64,000 nt of DNA from Tessaracoccus massiliensis (GTDB lineage: Bacteria; Actinomycetota; Actinomycetes; Propionibacteriales; Propionibacteriaceae), in assembly GCF_000826065.2 (NCBI RefSeq), contig NZ_LN623541.1, positions 462,505 to 526,504 of the forward strand. The letters run 5' to 3'. A program made the position numbers and the translations under genes. This document shows, piece after piece, positions 52,773-60,248 of the stretch. Below the pieces are notes generated by a model. It saw nothing but the letters and a program-made list of their open reading frames with translations, did no database searches and had not been told where the DNA came from. Each line of letters begins with the position of its first letter. Position 1 is the stretch's first letter.

Positions 52773-54130
52773 GCCTGCTCCTCCACAACCTCGGGCAGCG
52801 TGATGCGCACGCGTGCGGGAACATGACGTTCGACGGCGAGCACCTCGATGCGGACGAGCCGCGACGGGGTGTGGGCGTCGATGGCGCGCTGCGCCGCCGT
52901 CGGCTCGAGGACGAGGTCGACGACCGCGCCCTCCTCCGGCAGGTCGCCGTGCGCCTGGATGATGAGGCCGGAGATGGTCTCGTAGTCGCCGACGGGGAGC
53001 TTGAGGCCGATGGCCCGCTCCACCTCGTCGACGTGGACGTCGCCCGGCATGACCCACACGCCGTCGTCTGCCTGGGGCAGGTAATCGAGATCATCAGGGT
53101 CGTGCTCGTCGGTCAGTTCGCCGATGACTTCCTCCGCGAGATCCTCGAGCGTGACCACGCCCACGAACGAGCCGAACTCGTCGATGACGCAGGCCATCTG
53201 CTCATTGGACGAGCGAAGCTGGTTCTCGGCGTCGGGCAGCTTGGTGATGTCCGGCAGCCGCAGCGGCTCGCGGGCGATCTTGAGCACCGGCTCGTCGAGG
53301 CCGCGGTCGCTGCGCAGCAGATCTGCCAGCTGCACCACGCCGACGACGTAGTCCTCCTCGTCGACGATCGGGTAGCGGGTGTGGCCCGTGGCCATAAGGG
53401 CGCGGACGTCGCCGATGGTGGCGTCGTCGCGCACGGCGTCGACGCGGACGCGGGGCACCATGGCGTGTTCGAGGTCGCGGCGGGGGAAGTCGATGATGCG
53501 GTCGATGACGTTGGCCATCTCCGGCGACAACGTGCCGGATTCGCGCGACGCGGCCACCACACGCTCAAGATCCGTGGCGGAGGCGGCTGATTCGACGTCG
53601 TGGACCGGCTCGATCTTCAACGCACGCAGCAGCAGTTCGGCCGCCTTGTCGAAGACCCAGATGATGGGGCCGAAAATCAGCAGGTAGATGCGGGTCGACG
53701 GCGCGAGCGCGTCGGCAACCGGGCCGGAGCGGGCGATGGCGTAGTTCTTGGGGAACAGTTCGCCGAACAGCATCTGGACGAAGGTGGAGAAGGCGATGGC
53801 GACGATGCCGCCGATCGCCACACTCACTGCGGTGAGCGCCCCGCCGTCGAGCATGGTGCCGATGGCCTGGCCGATCAGCGGTTCGGCCACGTAACCCACC
53901 AACAGGCCCGTGACGGTGATGCCCAACTGGGCGCCGGAGAGCATGAAGGAGGTGCGGCGGGTGATCTCAAGAGTTTTCGCGGCACGCTCATCGCCGGAGC
54001 TGGCACGGGAGCCCAGTTTGGAGCGGTCGACGGCGACGTACGCGAACTCCTGGGCGACGAAGTATCCGGTGGCGACCGTGATCAGGAACACGACCACGAC
54101 GCCTACGAGCAGGGAGACAACTGGGGTCAT
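52769..54130 (-). CDS. CNNM/CorC-type membrane protein 1 (DUF21, CBS pair, CorC_HlyC)
   Basis: 453 residues. DUF21 domain about 1-195 with the GELFPKNYAIA motif and an N-terminal helix, CBS pair about 215-335 (HTRYPIVDEEDYVVGVVQLADLL, QMACVIDEFGSFVGVVTLEDLAEEVIGEL), and a CorC_HlyC domain about 350-445 (VMPGDVHVDEVERAIGLKLP..DYETISG). It is probably a divalent-cation (Mg2+/Co2+) transporter or exporter regulated by nucleotide binding to CBS. First gene of the three-gene operon. The 54131-54215 leader carries no obvious riboswitch. Confidence 0.88.
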   Translation of the reverse strand: MTPVVSLLVGVVVVFLITVATGYFVAQEFAYVAVDRSKLGSRASSGDERAAKTLEITRRTSFMLSGAQLGITVTGLLVGYVAEPLIGQAIGTMLDGGALTAVSVAIGGIVAIAFSTFVQMLFGELFPKNYAIARSGPVADALAPSTRIYLLIFGPIIWVFDKAAELLLRALKIEPVHDVESAASATDLERVVAASRESGTLSPEMANVIDRIIDFPRRDLEHAMVPRVRVDAVRDDATIGDVRALMATGHTRYPIVDEEDYVVGVVQLADLLRSDRGLDEPVLKIAREPLRLPDITKLPDAENQLRSSNEQMACVIDEFGSFVGVVTLEDLAEEVIGELTDEHDPDDLDYLPQADDGVWVMPGDVHVDEVERAIGLKLPVGDYETISGLIIQAHGDLPEEGAVVDLVLEPTAAQRAIDAHTPSRLVRIEVLAVERHVPARVRITLPEVVEEQA

Positions 54131-54215
54131 CGGGGTTTACCTCTCAGAGGCAAACGTTGGGACCCCTCCGATGTGTCGGTGCATGGCATGCGAAATAGTA
54201 TGACAGGTTACGCAA

Positions 54216-54241
54216 ACGCCCCCGGCATGGGCCGGGGGCGT
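54216..54241 (-). terminator. Terminator of the yceI gene
   Basis: ACGCCCCCGGC and GCCGGGGGCGT form a perfect 11-bp stem, loop ATGG, 29 bases after the yceI stop. Confidence 0.75.
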
Positions 54242-54269
54242 GTGTGCGGTGCGGTGAACCCGCGGGAGA

Positions 54270-54812
54270 TCAGGCGTGCTGGATGGCGGAGATCTCGCAC
54301 TCGAGGGTGATCTTGTCGGAGACGAGGAAGCCACCGGTCTCGAGGGCGGCGTTCCAGGTCAGGCCGAAGTCGGCGCGGCTGACCTGCGTCGAGCCTTCGA
54401 AGCCGACGCGCATGTTGCCGAAGGGATCCTTGGCGGCGCCCTGGTACTCGAGCGGGATGGTGATGGACTTGGTGGTGTCCTTGATGGTGAGGTCGCCGGT
54501 CACCTCGACGACGTCGCCGTTGATAGCGAAATCGGTGCCCTTGAAGGTCCAGACGGGGTAGTTCTCCACGTCGAAGAAGTCGGCGGAGCGCACGTGGTTG
54601 TCGCGGTCGGCGTTGCGGGTGTTGACCGACGCGGGGTTGATCTTGACCTCGAGCGTGGTGTTGCCGGGGTTGGCGCCGTCGACGACGGCCTGGCCCTCGA
54701 ACTCCTCGAAGGAGCCGCGCACCTTGGTGACCATCGCGTGGCGGGTCACGAAGGAGAGGGTGGTGTGGGTGGGATCGAGGACGTAGGTGCCGTTGAGCTC
54801 GTTGAGGTTCAT
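54270..54812 (-). CDS. YceI-family lipocalin-like protein (cytoplasmic)
   Basis: 180 residues from the ATG at 54812, with AAGGAA upstream. YceI signatures are Y.LDPTHTTLSFVTRHAMVTKVRGSF at the start, then ASVNTRNADRDNHVRSADFFDVENYP and F.GSTQVSRADFGLTWN. The family forms an eight-stranded barrel that binds isoprenoid quinone-like lipids. There is no signal peptide, as is common in actinobacteria. An inverted repeat at 54848-54883 directly upstream looks like a MarR-type operator. Monocistronic, followed by a terminator. Confidence 0.9.
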   Translation of the reverse strand: MNLNELNGTYVLDPTHTTLSFVTRHAMVTKVRGSFEEFEGQAVVDGANPGNTTLEVKINPASVNTRNADRDNHVRSADFFDVENYPVWTFKGTDFAINGDVVEVTGDLTIKDTTKSITIPLEYQGAAKDPFGNMRVGFEGSTQVSRADFGLTWNAALETGGFLVSDKITLECEISAIQHA

Positions 54813-54847
54813 GCGAAGTTCCTTCAGTGGTTGTTTCCGTGTTGGTA

Positions 54848-54883
54848 GTTGAAACTTTAACAGCCTCTGGTTCAAAGTTCAAC
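54848..54883 (-). promoter_or_regulatory. Inverted repeat upstream of yceI, candidate MarR-type operator
   Basis: GTTGAAACTTTAAC (54848-54861) and GTTCAAAGTTCAAC (54870-54883) are inverted copies matching at 12 of 14 positions, each nearly palindromic. AT-rich repeats of this form before yceI genes fit MarR-family control. No marR gene is in the window. Confidence 0.45.
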
Positions 54884-54995
54884 CACTTCTGCGGAAATCA
54901 GGCGTTTGCCCTAGTCACTCCGGCATGTCGCGCAAGCCGTCTAGTGCTCAAATCTAGATTTGGGGCCCCAGCGCGGTGAAGGAGCGCGAACGACG

Positions 54996-55026
54996 GCGCC
55001 CCTCCGTCGAGACGACGAAGGGGCGC
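54996..55026 (-). terminator. Terminator of the lemA gene
   Basis: GCGCCCCTCCGTCG and CGACGAAGGGGCGC form a 14-bp stem with one mismatch, loop AGA, about 30 bases after the lemA stop. A separate 14-bp palindrome CAAATCTAGATTTG lies at 54949-54962. Confidence 0.65.
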
Positions 55027-55058
55027 AATTCGTGGGTTGAGCTTACGAAACCCAGCGG

Positions 55059-55793
55059 TCAGTTCTGGAACGGCGGGCGATCCGCGGGCTGCTGCTGGCC
55101 CTCCACCTGCTGCTGAGGGGGCTGCACGGGCTGCTGGTAGCCACCCTGCTGCTGCGACGGAAGCTGCTTCGTCGCTTCGGGCGCGGCGGCCGGACGCTGG
55201 GAGATCTCGCCGAAGTTCACATCGGGGGCCTGGCGCACCATCGGGTCGTTGACCTCGAAGTAGGTGGCCTTCTCGAACTTCGCGAAGCCAGCAATGATGT
55301 TGCTGGGCACCGACTCGATGCGCGTGTTGTAGTCGCGCACATTGGCGTTGTAGAAGCGACGTGCGGCGGCGATGCGGTCCTCGGTATCAGTGAGTTCCTG
55401 CTGCAGCTGCATGAAGTTCTGGTTGGACTTCAGATCCGGGTACGCCTCCACGGAGACGAGCAGGTTGTGCACGGCCTGGGTCAGCTCAGACTCGACGGCG
55501 GCGCGGGCCTCGGTGGGCTGCCCGCCGGAGTCGCCGGCCAGGGAGCGGGCCTGGTTGCGCAGTGCGGTGATCTGCTCGAGCGTGTTGCGCTCATGCGCGG
55601 CGAACCCGCGGACGGTCTCCACCAGGTTGGGGATGAGCTCGTAGCGGCGGTTGAGTTCGACGTCGATCTGACGCCACGATTCCTGAATCAGGTTGCGGCT
55701 CTTGACGAAGCCGTTGTAGGCCCCGACTCCCCACAGCACCACGCCGAGGGCGATGACCGCCAGCACGGCGAGAATGATTAGCAACGTATCCAC
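55059..55793 (-). CDS. lemA: LemA-family membrane protein
   Basis: 244 residues. One N-terminal membrane helix (about 4-26, out-in), then a long helical bundle with the family patterns YNGFVKSRNLIQESWRQIDVELNRRYELIPNLVETVRG and SNQNFMQLQQELTDTEDRIAAARRFYNANVRDYNTRIE..P. The last 45 residues are Gln/Pro-rich low complexity (QQQGGYQQPVQPPQQQ) and exceed the usual family length of about 190. LemA proteins are surface or membrane proteins of unclear role, often beside peptidases; no such partner is here. Confidence 0.9.
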   Translation of the reverse strand: MDTLLIILAVLAVIALGVVLWGVGAYNGFVKSRNLIQESWRQIDVELNRRYELIPNLVETVRGFAAHERNTLEQITALRNQARSLAGDSGGQPTEARAAVESELTQAVHNLLVSVEAYPDLKSNQNFMQLQQELTDTEDRIAAARRFYNANVRDYNTRIESVPSNIIAGFAKFEKATYFEVNDPMVRQAPDVNFGEISQRPAAAPEATKQLPSQQQGGYQQPVQPPQQQVEGQQQPADRPPFQN

Positions 55794-55853
55794 GAAGTTC
55801 TCCTATCGTCGGGATTCACGGTACCGCAGGCGCAGGGGCGCAGCGGGTTCATA

Positions 55854-55937
55854 CCGTGAGCAATTGGATGGGGTCATGGGCCTTGGAGGGCGTTTTTCCC
55901 GGCGTGTCGCGCCGTGACCCTATCCAATTGCTCACGG
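55854..55937. repeat. Palindromic element C (23-bp arms, one mismatch)
   Basis: CCGTGAGCAATTGGATGGGG on the left is matched by the complement CCCTATCCAATTGCTCACGG, with a GC-rich 38-bp interior (GGGCGTTTTTCCCGGCG). It overlaps the stop codon of the Nudix gene (55932-55934) and separates it from lemA. Confidence 0.82.
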
Positions 55938-56333
55938 GCGGGCGGCCAAGGCCTCGGCGACCAGGGCCTCGATCTCGGGGACTGCCAGGGTCATCTCCCC
56001 CAGCGACGGCGGGCTCACCCACCGCAGTTCGTCGTGCTCGTCGGGCGCGAGGTTGGACACCTCGCCCTCCCAGTCGGTCACGACGAAGGCGTGGGTCTCC
56101 GCGTTCGGCACATCCACCGCGGTCTCCAGCCGGGTCATCGCCGTGACCCGCACGCCCAGTTCCTCGAGCAGTTCGCGGCGCACCGTCTCCTCCGGCGACT
56201 CGCCGTCCTCGATGTGCCCCCCGGGCAGGTCCCACACGTCCGGATAGACCCGACGCTCCGGGTGGCGGTGGCACAGCAGCGCGCGACCGTCGCGCACCAG
56301 CACCCCGAAGGCGACCCTGTGGAGGTCACCCAT
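55932..56333 (-). CDS. Nudix hydrolase
   Basis: 133 residues from the ATG at 56333, which overlaps the pyrE stop (TGATG). The Nudix box is complete: GGHIEDGESPEETVRRELLEEL near residues 39-60 (GX5EX7REUXEEXGU). It hydrolyses a nucleoside diphosphate derivative, using Mg2+ bound by the box glutamates. Substrate unknown. Expressed with pyrE, and ends inside palindromic element C. Confidence 0.88.
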   Translation of the reverse strand: MGDLHRVAFGVLVRDGRALLCHRHPERRVYPDVWDLPGGHIEDGESPEETVRRELLEELGVRVTAMTRLETAVDVPNAETHAFVVTDWEGEVSNLAPDEHDELRWVSPPSLGEMTLAVPEIEALVAEALAARP

Positions 56334-56890
56334 CACAACCCCAGGTCGGCCAGGCCCAGCGCGTAACGGTAGTCGAGGCCGGCCTCGGCCACCTTCTCGG
56401 CGGCGCCGGTGCTGCGGTCGACGATCACCGCGACGGCCACCACCTCCGCGCCGGCCGCACGCACGGCGTCGACGGCGGTCAGGGCCGATCCGCCCGTCGT
56501 CGAGGTGTCCTCCACGACGAGCACCTTGCGGCCGGCGACCTCCGTGCCCTCGATGCGGCGCTGCAGCCCGTGGGCCTTGGATTCCTTGCGCACCACGAAC
56601 GCGTCGAGTCGCCCGCCGGCGGCGGCGCGGGCGTGGAGCATGGCGGTGGCGACGGGGTCGGCACCCAGCGTCAGCCCGCCCACGGCGTCGAATTCGAGGT
56701 CTGCGACAAGCTCGTTCATCACGCGGCCGACGAAGGGCGAGGCCGCGCCGTCGAGCGTGACGCGGCGCATGTCGACGTAGTAATCGGCCTCCTTGCCGGA
56801 GGCGAGCGTCACCTTGCCGTGCACGACGGCGAGGTTCTTGACATGTTCGATGAGGGCGGCGCGGTCAGTGGTTCCAGTCACGCCCCCCAT
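56333..56890 (-). CDS. pyrE: Orotate phosphoribosyltransferase
   Basis: 185 residues from the ATG at 56890; a GTG at 56881 is the alternative. PRPP-binding motif VLVVEDTSTTGGSALTAVDA near 115-134. The N-terminal pattern (VHGKVTLASGKEADYYVDMR) and FVVRKESKAHG..RRIEG are typical of PyrE. It converts orotate and PRPP to OMP in pyrimidine synthesis. No other pyr genes are nearby. Upstream lies a repeat of the GAGCCAG...GCGAGGAACGAGC type (56930-57005). Confidence 0.9.
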   Translation of the reverse strand: MGGVTGTTDRAALIEHVKNLAVVHGKVTLASGKEADYYVDMRRVTLDGAASPFVGRVMNELVADLEFDAVGGLTLGADPVATAMLHARAAAGGRLDAFVVRKESKAHGLQRRIEGTEVAGRKVLVVEDTSTTGGSALTAVDAVRAAGAEVVAVAVIVDRSTGAAEKVAEAGLDYRYALGLADLGL

Positions 56891-57015
56891 TGTGTCGCAC
56901 GTGAGCGTCCCAGAGGCGTCCCGCCCCTTGAGCCAGCCGCCCGCGGCCTGTCGCTTGTGCTGAGCCAGTTCGCGAGGAACGAGCGGCTGGTCGAAGTGAA
57001 GGGCCCCACACGTTG

Positions 57016-57489
57016 CTAGGAGGTCAGGTACGGCTCGCTCTGATCCGGCACGTCGTGGCCGCGCCACTTGTCGAGGCGCTTGCGCAGCATCATCGCCGCC
57101 ACCGGGACCACCAGAGTGATGAACCCGACGGCGAGGTAGGCGCCGATGAACGCCGAGGAACCCACCTCCATGCCGCCGTGGAATCGACGACCGTGCCCGG
57201 CGCCCACGGCCATGCTGCCGATACCCAGCAGCAGCGGGGCGGCCACGAGGAACGTCCACATGGCGCCCAGGCGCACGCGGGCGATGAGTGTCTTGGCCCA
57301 GAGGTCGCGGCGGCCGAACACGATCAGCGCGGGCACCGTCAGCAGGCACATCAGCACCGCGCCCCACGGCCACACGGCCATGCCGGAGGTAGCCCCGATC
57401 AGCGCCCACGCGTCGATGCCGAGGGCACCCAGCGCGACGGCGACCCCGGCCAGCGACCACCCCCAGCTGTTCCCGTCGTTGCTCGCCAC
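57016..57489 (-). CDS. Small four-helix membrane protein
   Basis: 157 residues from the GTG at 57489, with AGGAGG directly upstream overlapping the end of the LysR-type gene. About four membrane segments (WSLAGVAVALGALGIDAWALIG, WPWGAVLMCLLTVPALIVFG, ARVRLGAMWTFLVAAPLLLGIG, FIGAYLAVGFITLVVPVAAMM). A GHGRRFHGG loop contains two His. No family recognised. Coupled to the gene before it. Confidence 0.55.
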   Translation of the reverse strand: MASNDGNSWGWSLAGVAVALGALGIDAWALIGATSGMAVWPWGAVLMCLLTVPALIVFGRRDLWAKTLIARVRLGAMWTFLVAAPLLLGIGSMAVGAGHGRRFHGGMEVGSSAFIGAYLAVGFITLVVPVAAMMLRKRLDKWRGHDVPDQSEPYLTS

Positions 57490-57491
57490 GG

Positions 57492-58154
57492 CTACCTCCT
57501 GCGGGGTCCCTTGGTGCTCGCCTTCGCGCGCCCACCTCGCCTCGCGGCGGGCTTCGACCCTGCCTTGGCCTGCCGCCCCTTCTTGGCAGCGGGCTCGTCG
57601 CCCTTGGCCTGCGCGGTGCGCGTGCTGTTGACGGTGCGTCCGCGCACCACGCCGATGAACTCCTCGATGAGCGGATGCTCGTTGTCTACCCGCCACGCCA
57701 GCCCCACCGTCGTGGGTTCGGCGTCCACCAACGGTAGGTAGATCATGTCCTTGCGGCTCCCGGAGCGCGCGATGGACATGGGCACGCGCAGCACCGCGGC
57801 GGAGTAGGTGGCCAGGTCGATGCTCTCGAGCGAAGCGTCGTAGATGACACGGGTGCCGTCGTCGGCCAGGTCTTCGGCCGTGATCTCGTCGAGCGCGGCG
57901 AGGATGTGGTCCTTCGAGAGCCACAGCACCGGCTGCTCGTCGTAGAGGGGGATGACGTGGAGCCCGTCCTTGTCGATGGGTAGCCGGGCGAAGCACATGT
58001 CCACCTCGCCGTCGACGACCGCCCTGCGCTGGGCCTCCTCCGTCACCTCAACGACGTCGAGCGGCTCGTGGAATCGTTCGCCCCAGATGCGCCGCCACTT
58101 GGTGAGCGTCACTCCGGGGACGAAGCCGATGCGCAGGCCCGCGGAAGATGTCAC
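57492..58154 (-). CDS. LysR-type substrate-binding domain protein without DNA-binding domain
   Basis: 220 residues. Residues 1-175 are the effector-binding half of LysR regulators (LRIGFVPGVTLTKWRRIWGERF, VVDGEVDMCFARLPIDKDGLHVIPLYDEQPVLWLSKDH). The N-terminal helix-turn-helix is absent, not frameshifted: the ATG at 58154 begins the domain directly. The last 45 residues are a Lys/Ala/Arg/Gly-rich tail (AAKKGRQAKAGSKPAARRGGRAK) that could bind nucleic acid non-specifically. Similar stand-alone proteins occur across actinobacteria with no known role. Confidence 0.75.
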   Translation of the reverse strand: MTSSAGLRIGFVPGVTLTKWRRIWGERFHEPLDVVEVTEEAQRRAVVDGEVDMCFARLPIDKDGLHVIPLYDEQPVLWLSKDHILAALDEITAEDLADDGTRVIYDASLESIDLATYSAAVLRVPMSIARSGSRKDMIYLPLVDAEPTTVGLAWRVDNEHPLIEEFIGVVRGRTVNSTRTAQAKGDEPAAKKGRQAKAGSKPAARRGGRAKASTKGPRRR

Positions 58155-58266
58155 CCCTTGACGCTACTGCACCATGGGTTGAGCCCGCGAGCCCTCCGAC
58201 GTGACCAGGGCAGGCCGCGAAGGGGCGAGCGGACAGATCGAAGGCCCCAGCAGCCCGGGCGACACT

Positions 58267-59010
58267 TCACCTGTTTCGGAGCCGCTGCCCCAGCAGGGGC
58301 GCGGAGCTGAGCTCGGAGTTCAGCGAGGTGGTGCCCCGGCTGTGCCGGATCCGCCAGGTGGTCTTACGCCCCTCGCGCACCTCGATGTCGTGCACTTCTC
58401 CCCAGGGGATCCAGGTGCGGCGCAGCCCACGGACGGCGAGCACGCCGTCGTCGTCCACGCGCACCAACCGTGCGGGTCGCGGGAAGAAGACGTAGAGCCC
58501 CACCACCACCGGAATCCACAGCAGAATGAGGAAGATCTTGCTCCAGCCGCCGTCGCGGAAGGAGACGAACAGCACGATCGCGCCGATCCCCCACGGGATG
58601 AAGGCGAACAGCGAAGTCGAGGCGGGCGACGCGTGCCAGGTGGAGTTCGGGGTGTCCGGCACGTCTCGCACCCGCGGCACGGTCAGCAGGCTGGCGATGA
58701 ACCAGACGCCGATGGCGGCGAGGTAGACGGGGGCGGCGATCAGGGAGGCTTGATGGGCGTCGTGGGCAAGTTCGAGGGCTCTTTCGTATCCGAAGGTGCC
58801 GCCGGGCCGTTGGCGGCACAGGTCGCCGGGGCTCATGGGGCGCCCCCCGCAGGTGGCCGCGGGTTGGTAGGTGGCGGCGAGGTGGGGAGCGTAGTAGCGC
58901 CAGGCGATGTACGCGATCACGGGCGCGACGAGCGGGCCAGAGTAGCCGCCCGTGCGGAACCGTTCGAGGGCGGCCGGGCGGCTTGAATTGGCCAGCGGGT
59001 TGTTGGTCAT
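58267..59010 (-). CDS. Four-segment membrane protein with C-terminal PH-like domain
   Basis: 247 residues. Membrane segments at about 27-45, 92-110, 133-150 and 158-177 (LFAFIPWGIGAIVLFVSF, KIFLILLWIPVVVGLYVFF). The C-terminal soluble part (ARLVRVDDDGVLAVRGLRRTWIPWGEVHDIEVREG) has the strand pattern of bacterial PH domains. Its start overlaps the stop of the next gene upstream (TGATG), so the two are co-translated. Function unknown. Confidence 0.6.
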   Translation of the reverse strand: MTNNPLANSSRPAALERFRTGGYSGPLVAPVIAYIAWRYYAPHLAATYQPAATCGGRPMSPGDLCRQRPGGTFGYERALELAHDAHQASLIAAPVYLAAIGVWFIASLLTVPRVRDVPDTPNSTWHASPASTSLFAFIPWGIGAIVLFVSFRDGGWSKIFLILLWIPVVVGLYVFFPRPARLVRVDDDGVLAVRGLRRTWIPWGEVHDIEVREGRKTTWRIRHSRGTTSLNSELSSAPLLGQRLRNR

Positions 59011-59804
59011 CAGACCTTTCCGAGCTGCGGTGCCTGCAGCGCGATGAGGGCCGCGAGGGAGGCGAAGTTCTCGGTGTCGCGCACGGCGCCGGCCACCCTG
59101 TCCTTGAGGCCGTCACCCCAGGCGAGCTCCCATCCACCGGCCTCTATGACCCAACTCGTCAGCGACTGGTACGGGACCTCGGCCCCGGAGCGGGTCAGGA
59201 CCCCGGTGGGGGTGAGTACCAGCGGGCCGAAGTCGACCTGCCCGCCGTTCCTCAGCTCCTCCGCCAGTTCGGGGAGGCGTACCTGTGCCTGCTGCTGGGC
59301 GACCGCGGGGCCCACCGCGAGGCGGAACGGCGTGGGCCCGCTGAGCTTCCAGCGCTGCCCGTCGGCGAGGCGGAGCTCCTGCTGCACCTCGGTGGGTGCG
59401 GGCATCGACCCCTTGTACCAGGTGATCCGCTCGTCGCGGAGGGAGGAGCCTGTGAACGGCGCGACGAGCACCGGCTTGCCGCCACGGCCCTCGACGAGGC
59501 CACGTTCGAACACCGCCACCTGCTTGCTGCCCTGCGCCATCCGCACCAGGGCCTTGATGAGTGTGTACCCGGCCACCAGGGTGAGGATTCCACCGACGAT
59601 CAGCGCGATGGCGTTGGGCGCCTGGACCGGGGCCTGCAGGCCGAAGATCGCGAGGCCCACAACGACGAGGGCGGTGATGCCGACAATGATCAGTCGCGTC
59701 GTCTGTTGGCGCGCGGACTGCCCCTCGTGGGCGGAGACGACTGGGCCCAACTGCTGTGCGTCTGCGGCGTCGACGAGCTGCTGATACTGGCTGGTTTGTT
59801 CCAT
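59010..59804 (-). CDS. Two-segment membrane protein, DUF6585/PH-like
   Basis: 264 residues. Cytoplasmic N-terminus, two membrane helices at about 38-55 and 64-84 (LIIVGITALVVVGLAIFGL, AIALIVGGILTLVAGYTLI). Then a soluble beta-rich part (KQVAVFERGLVEGRGGKPVLVAPFTGSSLRDERITWYKG, LTPTGVLTRSGAEVPYQSLTSW) resembles proteins with PH-like repeats of unknown role. Translationally coupled to the downstream PH-like gene. Both may act as one membrane unit; this is inference from adjacency. Confidence 0.55.
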   Translation of the reverse strand: MEQTSQYQQLVDAADAQQLGPVVSAHEGQSARQQTTRLIIVGITALVVVGLAIFGLQAPVQAPNAIALIVGGILTLVAGYTLIKALVRMAQGSKQVAVFERGLVEGRGGKPVLVAPFTGSSLRDERITWYKGSMPAPTEVQQELRLADGQRWKLSGPTPFRLAVGPAVAQQQAQVRLPELAEELRNGGQVDFGPLVLTPTGVLTRSGAEVPYQSLTSWVIEAGGWELAWGDGLKDRVAGAVRDTENFASLAALIALQAPQLGKV

Positions 59805-59885
59805 GACTCAGTATGAGTCGCGACGGGTTCACCCCTCGCCGTTCAACGCCCGACGAGCACCCCACGCGACGGCTAGGCTGCTCGC

Positions 59886-60239
59886 ATGAGCCAAACGATG
59901 AAACCCGCCACCGCGGCCGCGAAGCTGGGCATCTACCTGCCCGCCGCGCCGGAGGAGTTCCAGAACAGCCCCATCACCCGCGACGAGCTGGACGATCTCC
60001 GCGACAACCCGCCGGCCTGGCTCGTCGACCTTCGGCGCAACGGTCCGTTCCCCCGCGATGTGGTGGCGCAGAAGTTGGGCGTCTCCAAGTCGGGTCTCGC
60101 CCGTGGCGGCCTCACCGAGGCCCTCACGCACGATCAGATCGGCGAACTCCTCGCGAACCCGCCGGCGTGGCTCGAGCGCGAGCGCGAGACCCACCAGAAG
60201 GTGCTGAAGGAAGAGGCCCGCCTCCGCCAGGGTAAGTAG
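59886..60239 (+). CDS. DUF5997-family protein
   Basis: 117 residues. Typical for this actinobacterial family: TAAAKLGIYLPAAPEEFQ at the start, two copies of the pattern D.L.DNPPAWL (about 32-47 and 87-97), and a central helix-turn-helix-like segment RDVVAQKLGVSKSGLARGGL. The last suggests nucleic-acid binding but is unproven. It begins an apparent two-gene unit with the NERD helicase (9-bp gap). Confidence 0.75.
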   Translation: MSQTMKPATAAAKLGIYLPAAPEEFQNSPITRDELDDLRDNPPAWLVDLRRNGPFPRDVVAQKLGVSKSGLARGGLTEALTHDQIGELLANPPAWLERERETHQKVLKEEARLRQGK

Positions 60240-60248
60240 GGGCGAACC

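Noticed and set aside
54131-54215. Mg2+ riboswitch before the CNNM operon
   Set aside because: The leader is short and shows no M-box or ykoK-like helices apart from the yceI terminator beyond it.
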